NCBI GenBank assembly: GCA_027491235.1
Contig: JAIXWO010000021.1
Location: 124,001 to 188,000 of the forward strand
Reading direction: 5' to 3'
DNA from: Sphingomonadales bacterium
Lineage (GTDB): Bacteria; Pseudomonadota; Alphaproteobacteria; Sphingomonadales; Sphingomonadaceae
Length of the DNA: 64,000 nt
Under the pieces are notes generated by a model. It was not told the DNA's origin and made no database searches. It saw only the letters and a program-made list of their open reading frames with translations. A program made the position numbers and the translations under genes. Numbering within the stretch: position 1 is the stretch's first letter; every line of letters starts with the position of its first letter. Shown one piece after another: positions 54,204-63,144 of the stretch.

Positions 54204-55238
54204 ATGACGCTTTCTCCCGATACGCCCAACCGCCAATGGATTCTCAACCGCCGCCCGCAAGGCGATGTCCGCCCCGACGATTTCGATCTGGTCGTAGGTA
54301 CCTTGCCGGAACTCACGGATGGTGACGTGCTCGTGCGCACGCTGTTCTTCGGATACGATGCCAGCCAGCGTATCTGGTTGACCGACGATGGCGGCTACAT
54401 GGATCCCATCATGCCCGGCGAGCCGATGCGTTGCGGGGGGATCGGCCAAGTGGTTGCGACGCAGAATCCGGCCTACCAGCCCGGCCAGATCGTCGAAGGG
54501 TTCATGGCCTGGCAGGATTATGCCGTGATGCGCGCCGACGGGCCGATGCCGCTGCGCCATCTGCCAGACGCCCCCTATCCCTTGTCCTGGAATCTCGGCG
54601 TTTTCGGGGTCGGCGGGCTCACGGCCTATTTCGGCGTGACCGACGGGCTGAAAGTCAAGGCAGGCGATACCGTGGTGATCTCGGCGGCGACGGGGGCGAC
54701 AGGCTCACTGGCCTGCCAAATTGCCAAACTGCTGGGCGCCCGGGTCATCGGCATTGCCGGCGGGGCCGACAAGTGTCGCTGGGTCGTGGACCATGCCGGA
54801 TGCGATGCCGCGATCGATTACCAAAACGAGGATATTGGTGCGCGCCTTGCCGAACTCGCACCCCGTGGCGTCGATGCCTATTTCGACAACGTTGGTGGCG
54901 ACATGCTCGACACCCTGTTCCTGCACATGGCTCCGAAGGGACGCATCCTGATCTGCGGCGCGATGTCGCAAGGCTATACCGACGTAAAGGTGCAGGGGCC
55001 CACCAACTACATGCGTATCTGCACGCACCAGCTGACCGTGCAGGGCATTCTCCTGTTCTTCTATGCGGACGAGATACCGGCTGCCGCGATGCAGCTAGGG
55101 CAGTGGGTGCAGGAAGGACGTATCCATGTCGAGGAGAACCGCCACGAGGGCTTCGAGAAGGCGCCCGAACTTCTCCCCACGATGTTTACCGGCAAGGCTC
55201 CGGGAAAACTCGTGTTGCACGTCGCCGATCCTGCATGA
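54204..55238 (+). CDS. NADP-dependent MDR reductase (zinc-independent, CurA-like)
   Basis: A 344-residue medium-chain oxidoreductase. The N-terminus (NRQWILNRRPQGDVRPDDF) and the Rossmann motif VISAATGATGSLACQIAKLLG are typical of the LTB4 dehydrogenase/CurA group that reduces alpha,beta-unsaturated ketones or aldehydes with NADPH. YFDNVGGDMLD is the family signature near the end of the cofactor domain. No zinc ligands are present. It would reduce enone intermediates in this pathway (inference). The next SDR gene starts 116 bp on. Confidence 0.87.
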   Translation: MTLSPDTPNRQWILNRRPQGDVRPDDFDLVVGTLPELTDGDVLVRTLFFGYDASQRIWLTDDGGYMDPIMPGEPMRCGGIGQVVATQNPAYQPGQIVEGFMAWQDYAVMRADGPMPLRHLPDAPYPLSWNLGVFGVGGLTAYFGVTDGLKVKAGDTVVISAATGATGSLACQIAKLLGARVIGIAGGADKCRWVVDHAGCDAAIDYQNEDIGARLAELAPRGVDAYFDNVGGDMLDTLFLHMAPKGRILICGAMSQGYTDVKVQGPTNYMRICTHQLTVQGILLFFYADEIPAAAMQLGQWVQEGRIHVEENRHEGFEKAPELLPTMFTGKAPGKLVLHVADPA

Positions 55239-55324
55239 ACCGGGCATCCGTTCCCCGGATCGACAGGGCTCCGCTCGCAGCACAGGAGGCAGACCAGCTG
55301 GAGGCGCTGGCCGCGCTCGGTTGA
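55235..55324 (+). other. 29-codon open frame between MDR and SDR
   Basis: ATG at 55235 overlaps the MDR stop (ATGA) and reads PRIDRAPLAAQEADQLEAL before stopping at 55322. Its coupled position fits either a micro-ORF or the start of a deleted gene. Its function cannot be assigned, and it may not be expressed. Confidence 0.2.
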
Positions 55325-55354
55325 TCAACATTCGCATTCGAAAAGGAAAAACAC

Positions 55355-56086
55355 ATGCTCGAGAACAAGACGATCCTGATCACCGGCGGAGCCATGGGGC
55401 TGGGCGAGGCCATCGTTCGCCAGCTCGCCGCCAAGGGCGCGCGGGTCGCCATTGTCGATGCCAATATCGATGCCGCTGAAGCGCTTGTCGCGCAGCTTCC
55501 GGCCGCGCGTGCTTATCGGGCCGATGTCGCTTCCGCCGCCGATATGGAACAGGTCTGCGCCGCAATCGCAGCCGATTTCGGCGGAATTGACGGAGCGGTC
55601 AACAATGCCGGGGTCGGCGGAGAGTTTGGCCCGATCACGGCCTGCACCCAGGCAAACTGGGACCGCACAATCGCCATCAACCTCACCGGTGTGTTCAACA
55701 GCCTGCGCGCCGAGATACCGCATCTGATCGCAGCCGGCGGCGGGGCGATCGTCAACATGGCGTCCGTGGCGGGCGTCGCCGCCGAAGAGGCGCTGCCGGC
55801 GTACATCGCCTCCAAGCACGGAGTGATCGGCCTCACGAAATCCTGCGCGCTCGATTACGGTGCGCAAGGTATCCGCTGCAACGCCGTGTGCCCGAGCTTC
55901 GTCAAGACGCCCATGACCCTCGCCGGCATTCCTGATCCGGCAATCTGGGACCAGATTGCCGCCAGCCATCCGCTGCGCCGCCTGGTGACAGCAGAGGAAG
56001 TGGCGGAGACGGTCCTTTTCCTGCTCGACACCGGAGGTATCACCGGCGCGGCCTACATGGTCGATGGCGGCATTACCGTGCGATGA
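55355..56086 (+). CDS. short-chain dehydrogenase/reductase (SDR) 1
   Basis: A 243-residue classical SDR. The NAD(P) motif is ILITGGAMGLGEA with Asp in IVDANID suggesting NAD preference, the NNAG motif is AVNNAGVGG, and catalytic Tyr and Lys are in YIASKHG with Ser in VNMASVAG. The PxxVxTPMT loop is present. It probably oxidises a secondary alcohol, for example an aryl alkyl alcohol made by PchF, or reduces the ketone. Start ATG 55355 has AAAGGAAAAA upstream. Confidence 0.88.
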   Translation: MLENKTILITGGAMGLGEAIVRQLAAKGARVAIVDANIDAAEALVAQLPAARAYRADVASAADMEQVCAAIAADFGGIDGAVNNAGVGGEFGPITACTQANWDRTIAINLTGVFNSLRAEIPHLIAAGGGAIVNMASVAGVAAEEALPAYIASKHGVIGLTKSCALDYGAQGIRCNAVCPSFVKTPMTLAGIPDPAIWDQIAASHPLRRLVTAEEVAETVLFLLDTGGITGAAYMVDGGITVR

Positions 56087-56238
56087 TTGTGCCGGTAAGG
56101 CATTCGGTCACAGCCTGCGCCGCACGTCTGTATTCGGGCGAATGTCATGATGTCTGAAGACAATCATCGGACAGCTGGCAGGACTACCCCGGATACAGTT
56201 CGCCCAACGCAAGAACATCTGACCTCAGGAGAAACAGC

Positions 56239-57048
56239 ATGACCATCGAACTCACCACGCAGCGCTTTGCGGGCAAGGTTGCCCTCGTGACGGGAGCCGC
56301 ATCCGGGATCGGAGCGGCAACAGCCCGGCGCCTGTTCGCTGAGGGAGCACAGCTCGTTCTGGTCGATCTCGATCCAGCCGGTCTTGATGCGGTTCGGGAG
56401 GAGACCAAGGCGCAAGTCGTTGTCGGTGACGCTGCCGAAGGGGCGACGCTGGAGCAGGCAGTCGCCCTCGCAAAGAGCGCGTATGGACGGCTCGACGTGC
56501 TGGTGACGGCGGCCGGTTTCGAAACCGTCGGCGGTGCAGAGCATGTTGAAATCGAAGCCTGGCGCAAGGTGCTGTCGATCAATCTGGATGGAGCCTTGCT
56601 GGCGTCGCGGGCGGCGCTTCCGCTGATGCGCGAGTCCGGCGACGGCGGAGCAATTGTGCTGCTCTCGTCGATTGGCGGGCTCGTCGGCTCGGCGCAGAAC
56701 GCGGCCTACGCCACCGCCAAGGCTGGCCTGCTGGGTTTGAACCGCTCGATCGCGATCGACAACGGCCCCCACGGCATCCGCTGCAACGCGATCGCGCCGG
56801 GCCTGTGCCATTCGAAACTCACCGAACGCATGTTCGGGGCCTTCTCCCAGATCAGCGGTCTGACATCCGAGGAAGTTCAGTCGCGCCTGACGAAGCCCTT
56901 GCCGCTGGGCCGGATCGCGCAGCCGGAAGAGATCGCCGGGATCATCGCCTTTCTGGCGTCCCACGAGGCCTCCTTCATCACCGGCACCGTGCTCGCGGCA
57001 GATGGCGGGGCGACGGCCGTCGAAGTCAGTCTGGCCAATATCTTCTGA
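56239..57048 (+). CDS. short-chain dehydrogenase/reductase (SDR) 2
   Basis: A 269-residue SDR with cofactor motif ALVTGAASGIGAATARRLF, acidic residue in VLVDLDPAG (NAD-type), VTAAGFET in the place of NNAG, Ser in VLLSSIGG, and YATAKAG for catalytic Tyr-x3-Lys. The final ITGTVLAADGGATAV closes the fold. Start at 56239 has CAGGAGAAACAGC upstream. It is separate from SDR 1 by 152 bp. It likely handles a hydroxy or ketone intermediate. Confidence 0.88.
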   Translation: MTIELTTQRFAGKVALVTGAASGIGAATARRLFAEGAQLVLVDLDPAGLDAVREETKAQVVVGDAAEGATLEQAVALAKSAYGRLDVLVTAAGFETVGGAEHVEIEAWRKVLSINLDGALLASRAALPLMRESGDGGAIVLLSSIGGLVGSAQNAAYATAKAGLLGLNRSIAIDNGPHGIRCNAIAPGLCHSKLTERMFGAFSQISGLTSEEVQSRLTKPLPLGRIAQPEEIAGIIAFLASHEASFITGTVLAADGGATAVEVSLANIF

Positions 57049-57057
57049 GGAAAACGT

Positions 57058-57098
57058 CGGCGGAGGGCGCAGCGCATTGAGTGCTGCGCCCTCCGCCG
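57058..57098. terminator. perfect 16-bp hairpin between convergent SDR 2 and ligase genes
   Basis: CGGCGGAGGGCGCAGC pairs with GCTGCGCCCTCCGCCG around a 9-nt loop. It sits between the two stop codons. No T run is present, but a bidirectional terminator is likely from position and stem strength. Confidence 0.7.
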
Positions 57099-57102
57099 AG
57101 CT

Positions 57103-58758
57103 TCAATCCCGCAATTCGCGACGCAGGATCTTGCCGGCCGGATTCTTCGGAAGATCGTCCATCACCACGACCTCAGACGGCAGCTTGTAGGCCGCCATGC
57201 GCGCACGGCACCAGGCAATGAGAGCGTCAGGTTCAAGCGATTCTCCGGCCTTGAGGCTGATGACCGCGCGCACCGTTTCCCCGCGATAGGAATCAGGGAC
57301 GCCGACAACGGCGGCCTCGCGGATCGCGGGATGCGTATAGAGTGCATCTTCGACTTCGCGTGGCCAGATCTTGAAGCCCGACGCGTTGATCATGTCCTTC
57401 TTGCGATCGACGACATAGACCCATCCGTCCTTGTCCATGAAGCCGACATCGCCTGTCCGAAAGCCGTCTGCTTTCATCGCCTCTGCGGTGGCATCCGGTC
57501 TGTTCCAATAGCCGGGGGAAACGCTGCGTCCTGTCAGGACGATCTCGCCGATCTCGCCGGGAGCAAGCACACGGCCATCGTCGTCTGCAATCCATGCGCC
57601 TGCATCGTAGACCGGTACGCCGACAGACAGGGCACCGCTTGCGGGATCGACCGGTGCTGCCACGCCGTGGGGCACCGTCGTCACGCCCGCCGCAGTTTCC
57701 GTAAGCCCATAGCCATTATGCAGATAGTGGCCGCTGTGCACGCGGAACGCCTCCAGCACCGCGGGCGGCGTTGCGGCGCCGCCCGAAACCATGGCTTTGA
57801 ACGACGCATAGTGTTCAGGCGTGGAGTCTGGGCTGTTCATCAGCGCCATATAGGCCGTGATGGCGCCGGCGATGAAGCCGGGCCGGTGTTCGAGCAGGGC
57901 ATCGAGCACCACATCCGAACGGAAGCGATAGGTAAGGATCAGCGGTTCGGCCAGTTGCCATGCAAGTCCGATCCCGCCGATCAGGCCCGTGATGTGGAAC
58001 AGCGGCGCCATGCCGAAGACAGGCCCGTCCCCATGCGCAAGCGAGAACCAGTGCCGGACCGTGCCGGCGTTCCAGGCCGCGTTGTCATGCGTGATGATCG
58101 CGCCCTTGGGCTCGCCGGTCGTGCCCGACGTATAGACAATGAAGGCTGGATCCTGCGGCGCGGGGCTGGCGCTGATCGCGGTGGCAGGTGCACACGCATC
58201 AAGAAGGTCGAGCATGTCCGCCGCGGCAGGCGCCAAGGCCGATCCCGGCAGAACCCGCGCATCGAAACGGCTCTGCAGCCGCAAGCCAGACGTGCTCAGC
58301 ACGGTGGGGGCATAAGCGGGGATCGCCGCAATCGCGGCTTCAAGATGCTCGACGAGGTCGTCCTGCGAAAGAAGGGCCGCCGGGCGGCAGTCAGGGAGAA
58401 TGCGGCCAAGCTCATGGGCGCGGTTCAGGGGGCTGAGGGGCACCGCAATGCCGCCGCATTTCCAGGCCGCCAAAATGCCGACAAGGAACTGCGGAATGTT
58501 CTGCATGAAGAGCCCGAGCCGGTCTCCGACCGTGAAGCCTATAGCCGCCAAATGGTGGGCAAGGGCGTCGCTCATATGGTCGAGTTCAGCGTAGGACAAT
58601 GCGCCGTCAAAATAGAGGACAGCAGGCTTCGACGGGGCAAGGCTGACCGCGCTGCGGAACAGGTCAAGCATCGAGCGCTGCGGGGTCTCTGCCGAGGCAA
58701 AAGGCTGACCGGTGTAAAGTGCGCACCAAGGGGTGTGCCCGGCGGAGTTGTTGCTCAT
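57103..58758 (-). CDS. AMP-forming acyl-CoA ligase/synthetase
   Basis: A 551-residue ANL-superfamily ligase. The A3 core motif is FIVYTSGTTGEPKGA, an A5 motif is LHNGYGLTETAAG, TGDVGFMDKDGWVYVVDRKKD holds the A7/A8 hinge, and PKNPAGKILRRELRD includes the A10 Lys. It makes an acyl-CoA from a carboxylic acid, ATP and CoA. It is convergent with SDR 2, and its start lies 264 bp from the LuxR-type gene. In this context it probably activates the acid released by the esterase or a side-chain acid. Confidence 0.9.
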   Translation of the reverse strand: MSNNSAGHTPWCALYTGQPFASAETPQRSMLDLFRSAVSLAPSKPAVLYFDGALSYAELDHMSDALAHHLAAIGFTVGDRLGLFMQNIPQFLVGILAAWKCGGIAVPLSPLNRAHELGRILPDCRPAALLSQDDLVEHLEAAIAAIPAYAPTVLSTSGLRLQSRFDARVLPGSALAPAAADMLDLLDACAPATAISASPAPQDPAFIVYTSGTTGEPKGAIITHDNAAWNAGTVRHWFSLAHGDGPVFGMAPLFHITGLIGGIGLAWQLAEPLILTYRFRSDVVLDALLEHRPGFIAGAITAYMALMNSPDSTPEHYASFKAMVSGGAATPPAVLEAFRVHSGHYLHNGYGLTETAAGVTTVPHGVAAPVDPASGALSVGVPVYDAGAWIADDDGRVLAPGEIGEIVLTGRSVSPGYWNRPDATAEAMKADGFRTGDVGFMDKDGWVYVVDRKKDMINASGFKIWPREVEDALYTHPAIREAAVVGVPDSYRGETVRAVISLKAGESLEPDALIAWCRARMAAYKLPSEVVVMDDLPKNPAGKILRRELRD

Positions 58759-58934
58759 TCCTTATGTATCCCCAGCATAGGTCAACAGCAGTCGGTCTGC
58801 CGCATGCGCTGCGGGTCTAGCCCAATCTAGCCCATCAACTGTGTCGTCAGTTCAAACGACACGCCAAAGGGCGTTTGGGCGCTATGATCCTGCTGTCCGC
58901 CAGTGTTGGACATTTCGCCGCGCGCCGGGCGGCG

Positions 58935-58954
58935 CCCCCCCCATTGCTGGGGGG
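58935..58954. repeat. C6-N8-G6 inverted repeat, copy 3
   Basis: CCCCCC-CCATTGCT-GGGGGG, preceded by CG, ending 68 bp before the LuxR-type gene start in the divergent region. Its spacer length equals that of copies 1 and 2. Confidence 0.6.
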
Positions 58955-59022
58955 TGTTGCTACCGTGTCGCTGAGTACCCTCCCATTCTAGGTCCTGTCT
59001 CGCTTGTGCGAAATGGGCATTT

Positions 59023-59796
59023 ATGACGGCAAAAAATGCCGGACAGGTTAGGGGAGGATTGATCTTGGCAGTGCAAACAGCGCTCTATGAGCAACTGGTT
59101 GACGCCACCGGGACGGGTGCATTCGGTGATATCCTCCTTGACGCGGCTGATGAGGCAGGCGGTGCCGCCGAGATTTTCGCTTACTGGTTCGATGAAGGCG
59201 AAACGCCGTGCATGGTTGCGTCTTCGGGCCGGGCCGGGTCATCCAAGGAACGGGCGGCCGCCTATTCCAAACATTTCTTCGAGATGGACCCAGCCTTGTC
59301 GATCGCTCGTGGAAAGTCGAGCGGCCTTCGCACGGCACGCTTTGCGGCCACCGAAGTCAAACACTCCGGCTATCGGCACAAATGCTTTGAGCATCCAGGT
59401 CTGACAGAGAAGATCTGCTACGCTTGGTCGCGCGAGGGCCGCGCCTATGCAATCAATTTTTACCGCCGGAGAGATTCTGCCAACATGACCTTTGCCGGTC
59501 TGACATCACTGGCTGAAATGGCGCTTCCTCTGATGCGCAAGCATATCCAGTTGCTGGGCGACGAGAGCCACCTGCCGCTGCCTGTTAGGGTTGAGAAGCG
59601 TCTCGGCCGTGCCTTCCCTTTGCTTAGCCAGCGCGAACGACAAGTCTGCGCCCGAACACTTGTCGGCATGACGTCCGAGGCGATCTCGCTTGATCTCAGC
59701 ATCAGCTCGACGACTGTGCTGACCTACCGCAGGCGCGCCTATGAGAGGTACAACTTGTCTTGTTCGCAAGAGATGATGGGCCGGATCATTTGCTGA
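59023..59796 (+). CDS. LuxR-type transcriptional regulator with an unassigned sensor domain
   Basis: A 257-residue regulator. A C-terminal LuxR helix-turn-helix is visible (LLSQRERQVCARTLVGMTSE then ISLDLSISSTTVLTYRRRAY). The N-terminal about 190 residues show no acyl-homoserine-lactone binding signature and match nothing I recognise; a KHFFEMDPAL segment recalls the DUF of some sphingomonad LuxR solos. It is divergent from the acyl-CoA ligase. It may control BVMO/esterase genes on the other side. Confidence 0.78.
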   Translation: MTAKNAGQVRGGLILAVQTALYEQLVDATGTGAFGDILLDAADEAGGAAEIFAYWFDEGETPCMVASSGRAGSSKERAAAYSKHFFEMDPALSIARGKSSGLRTARFAATEVKHSGYRHKCFEHPGLTEKICYAWSREGRAYAINFYRRRDSANMTFAGLTSLAEMALPLMRKHIQLLGDESHLPLPVRVEKRLGRAFPLLSQRERQVCARTLVGMTSEAISLDLSISSTTVLTYRRRAYERYNLSCSQEMMGRIIC

Positions 59797-59907
59797 GACC
59801 GGCTCCGGTTTCGGCGATACGTTGTCTTGGCAGACCCGCGCTTTCTTAGGCGCGCACGCAGCCTGCCTTCTGCAAAAGCGCCCGCTGGAACCCTGAAGCG
59901 TTGCCCC

Positions 59908-61713
59908 CTATTCCTCGAACGCTAGTCCCGCAAAGTCGCCGGACCATTTCCAACCAGCCATCATCGCGAAGAACCCGCGCGGACCTTCGGGAACACCGGA
60001 CAGCAACGCGATGCGCGGGTCGGTGCCACCTTCGAAGGTCAGCAATCCTGGCGTGCAGTCGCGCGTGTCGGGCATCGGCGGCGTGGCGGCGATCTGCTGG
60101 CTCCAGGCCAGTTCGTCGGCTTCCTCCACTTCGACGCGGGACAGGCCCTGCTGGCGCATGTGGTCCACGATCACTGCGATCGTCTCGCCTGCGTCCTGCC
60201 AGCCGGTTGGCACATTGGCGGCAAAGTCAGCCCCCTGAGCGAGTTGCACCGTGAACATGTTGGGGAAGCCGCGTGTGTGCAGGCCATGGAGACTGCGCAC
60301 GCCTTGTGCCCAGTGCGAGCGCAGATCGACACCACCGACACCGAGGACCTCGAACTTGAGCGCCCGAAGCGGGTCCTTGGCAAACTCGAAACCCGAGGCA
60401 TAGATGATGCAGTCGACCGGATACTCGGTTCCGTTGGCGATAACCGCTGTCTCGGTAATGGCCTCCACGCCCTTGCCATCGGTATCGACCAGCCGTGTTC
60501 CGGGCAGGTTGTAGGCGTGAAGATAGTCGTCATTGAAGGTTGGCCGCTTGCAGAGAGGCCGGTACCACGGCAACAGCTTTTCGGCCGTGTCGGGATCGGA
60601 CACCATTTGGCGAATGTACTCGTGCACTTCCGACACGATTTCGACGGAGGCATTGTCCAGCGCGGCCTTGACCGTCTCGGGATTGCGTATCTCGGCTGGC
60701 ACCGAGAGGATCACCGACCGCAAGCGTGCAGCGAATTTCGCGAAATCGTCGTCCAGCGGGTCGAGCGACGGTTCGAGAGAGAAGGGCTGGCCCCACAGCC
60801 CGGTCCAGTCGCGCACATAGGCGTCGTTGTAGCGCTTCTGCCAACCCGGGGTCGCGATAGAGCGGAACCAGGCTTCATCGACGGGGCCATTGCCGCGCGG
60901 CGAGACAGCCGACGGGGTGCGCTGGAACACATAGAGTTCTTTGGCGGTCTCCGATACCGGGCCGATGCACTGGATCGCCGTCGCGCCGGTGCCGATCACG
61001 GCAACGCGCTTGTCGGCGAGCTTGTCTAGCCGCGGATCGGCCGGGCTTCCGCCGGTGTACTCATAATCCCAGCGGGCTGCGTGGAACGCCTTGCCTTTGA
61101 AAGTTTCAATGCCAGAGATGCCCGGCAGCTTGGGCGTCGAGAAGAAGCCAAGACCGAGGCTCAGATAGGTCGATGTGAACGAATCGCCGCGATCGGTGGT
61201 AATTCGCCACAAGCGAGCCGCCTCGTCCCATTCGGCGCGCTCGACCGATGTGTGGAACAGCGCCTTGTCATAGAGCCCGAAGTGGCGGCCGATGCGCTGG
61301 CAATGCTCGAGGATCTCAGGTTGAAAGGCGTATTTCATGCTGGGCATGTGGCCGGTTTCTTCCAGCAGCGGCAGATAGAGGGCCGCAGGGCTGTCGCACA
61401 TCACGCCGGGGTAACGGTTCCAATACCAGACACCGCCGAAATCGCCGGCACGGTCGATAATGCGCACATCGTGAATGCCGCGTTTTGCCAGCTCCGCACC
61501 GGTCAGAAGGCCGGCCCATCCGCCGCCGATGAATGTGAACGTGACGTGGTCGGCGACAGGCTCCCGCGCCTGCCGCTGCGTCCAGGGATCGCGGTCCATG
61601 TCCTGGGTCAGGCCAAGATATTGCCCGAAGCCTTCGGGACGAAGGCGCTTCTCACGCTCCTCGGCAAAGCGGCGAAGCACGGTATCGGCGTCAATCTGGA
61701 TCGTGTCGTTCAT
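59908..61713 (-). CDS. type I Baeyer-Villiger monooxygenase (flavin-containing)
   Basis: A 601-residue NADPH/FAD monooxygenase that inserts oxygen next to a ketone carbonyl. The first Rossmann motif is FTFIGGGWAGLLTGAELAKRG, then GGVWYWNRYPGVMCDS. The BVMO fingerprint FKGKAFHAARWD fits FxGxxxHxxxW[P/D]. The NADPH motif is VAVIGTGATAIQCIG. It has an N-terminal extension of about 60 residues before the FAD site, as in several aryl-ketone BVMOs. The esterase gene is directly upstream in transcription order and would hydrolyse the ester product. Confidence 0.9.
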   Translation of the reverse strand: MNDTIQIDADTVLRRFAEEREKRLRPEGFGQYLGLTQDMDRDPWTQRQAREPVADHVTFTFIGGGWAGLLTGAELAKRGIHDVRIIDRAGDFGGVWYWNRYPGVMCDSPAALYLPLLEETGHMPSMKYAFQPEILEHCQRIGRHFGLYDKALFHTSVERAEWDEAARLWRITTDRGDSFTSTYLSLGLGFFSTPKLPGISGIETFKGKAFHAARWDYEYTGGSPADPRLDKLADKRVAVIGTGATAIQCIGPVSETAKELYVFQRTPSAVSPRGNGPVDEAWFRSIATPGWQKRYNDAYVRDWTGLWGQPFSLEPSLDPLDDDFAKFAARLRSVILSVPAEIRNPETVKAALDNASVEIVSEVHEYIRQMVSDPDTAEKLLPWYRPLCKRPTFNDDYLHAYNLPGTRLVDTDGKGVEAITETAVIANGTEYPVDCIIYASGFEFAKDPLRALKFEVLGVGGVDLRSHWAQGVRSLHGLHTRGFPNMFTVQLAQGADFAANVPTGWQDAGETIAVIVDHMRQQGLSRVEVEEADELAWSQQIAATPPMPDTRDCTPGLLTFEGGTDPRIALLSGVPEGPRGFFAMMAGWKWSGDFAGLAFEE

Positions 61714-61771
61714 GGCTCGTCTCTTTCGGGATCATTGAGGCAATCTTTGGCCCATTTTTCGGCCAACAGGA

Positions 61772-62929
61772 TCAAGCGGTGTGTCGGGCTGACTGGGCTG
61801 CTTCAAAGGCAGAGTAGTAAGCGATGGAGTTTGCGTTTCCGATCATCGCGCCGTCTTCCATGCGGTTCATGGCATAGGCAAAGGTGGTGCGGCGCTCGGT
61901 ATCGTTGATGACCAGCGCCCCACCTGCGCCGGACCAGAAGCCGATTTTGCGCTTCGGGATGAAGGGGACGTGCCCCGCTTCGCCAAGGCCATATCCAAGG
62001 CCAAAGGCAATCGGTTGACCGATCACCAGGTCGATGCCGTTCTGCTCCTCGGTCAGGGCTCGGGCGATCGTCTCGGGCTTCAGAAAGACTTGTCCGTCGA
62101 CCGTGCCAGCGTGCGACAGGATGGACTGGATGCGTGCGATTGCGCGCGCGTTGCCGTGCCCGTTTGCGCCGCCCACTTCGGCGCAGCGCCACGCGAGCGA
62201 GTTGACGATGTGCGCCATGGGGATGGGCGACATGAAGGCGCGCAGGGCGATCGATCCTTCGGGCGGCATCGGCGGCGGCGGGCTGGGGATGATATCGGCA
62301 ATGCGGTGATGGTGCCGGGGCCGCAGCCCGATATGGAAATCGGCACCCAGCGGCCCCGCCAATTCGTCGCGGAAGAAGGCCGACAGCGATTTTCCGGTCA
62401 CCGCGCGGACGATCCCGCCGATGAGATGGCCATAGCTCAGGAGATGATAGCCCGATGCTGTGCCCGGCTCCCACCAGGGAGCTTGCGCGGCAAGGCGCTC
62501 GGTTGAGGCCGGTGTGTTGCAGATATCGAGCATATCGATCGGCCCGTCCCAGCCCGGCAGCCCGGAGGCATGGGAAAGAACATGGCGGACGAGCACGCCG
62601 TCCTTGCCGCCAGCGGCAAAGGCCGGCCAGTACCGGGCGACGGGGGCTTCTGGGTCGATCTGGCCGCGATCGATCAACAGCAAGGCGCACAGGGCCGACA
62701 TCGTCTTGGTGATCGACCAGCAGTTCACGATCGTATCGGCCTGCCATGCCGCAGTGCCCTCGGGATTGGCGCGCCCGCCCCAGAGATCGACCACGGTCTG
62801 CCCGTCCTCAATCACACAGAGGGAGCCTCCGAAGTCTTCGCCACTGGCGATCCGTTCGGCGAAGATCTCGCGCACGCTGGCGAAGCGCTCATCGCACGCC
62901 CCTTGGATGGCGGTCACGTCCAGCGTCAT
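61772..62929 (-). CDS. class VIII esterase (beta-lactamase/penicillin-binding-protein fold)
   Basis: A 385-residue serine hydrolase of the EstB type. The S-x-x-K nucleophile is SITK in NCWSITKTMSAL, the YxN-type base region is YHLLSYGHLIGG, and KRKIGFWSGAGG holds the third motif. Such enzymes hydrolyse short acyl esters, not beta-lactams. The start at 62929 has GGGGAGA upstream; an in-frame ATG 15 codons earlier lacks one. It is 58 bp from the BVMO gene and co-directional, so it is a natural hydrolase of the BVMO ester. No signal peptide is seen. Confidence 0.85.
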   Translation of the reverse strand: MTLDVTAIQGACDERFASVREIFAERIASGEDFGGSLCVIEDGQTVVDLWGGRANPEGTAAWQADTIVNCWSITKTMSALCALLLIDRGQIDPEAPVARYWPAFAAGGKDGVLVRHVLSHASGLPGWDGPIDMLDICNTPASTERLAAQAPWWEPGTASGYHLLSYGHLIGGIVRAVTGKSLSAFFRDELAGPLGADFHIGLRPRHHHRIADIIPSPPPPMPPEGSIALRAFMSPIPMAHIVNSLAWRCAEVGGANGHGNARAIARIQSILSHAGTVDGQVFLKPETIARALTEEQNGIDLVIGQPIAFGLGYGLGEAGHVPFIPKRKIGFWSGAGGALVINDTERRTTFAYAMNRMEDGAMIGNANSIAYYSAFEAAQSARHTA

Positions 62930-63144
62930 AGTCCAATCTCCCCATATGCGAATGCTATCCGGTCGTGTCCGCACAGCCGGATGACGCCACCGATGTATCG
63001 CAGCACCATCTCCACTCGATCAAGCCAAATGGCACGCAGGGCCCAAAGGGGATGTCATCAGACATAAGGACATTTCATAGCAACCGACCCGACTAGTGTT
63101 TAAGCCGCTTACAGAAAGATACGCAGAATTCCGGGAGAAAATGC

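Noticed and set aside
57331..58830. A 499-codon plus-strand frame opposite the acyl-CoA ligase.
   Set aside because: The ligase frame holds all ANL core motifs; the antisense frame has none.
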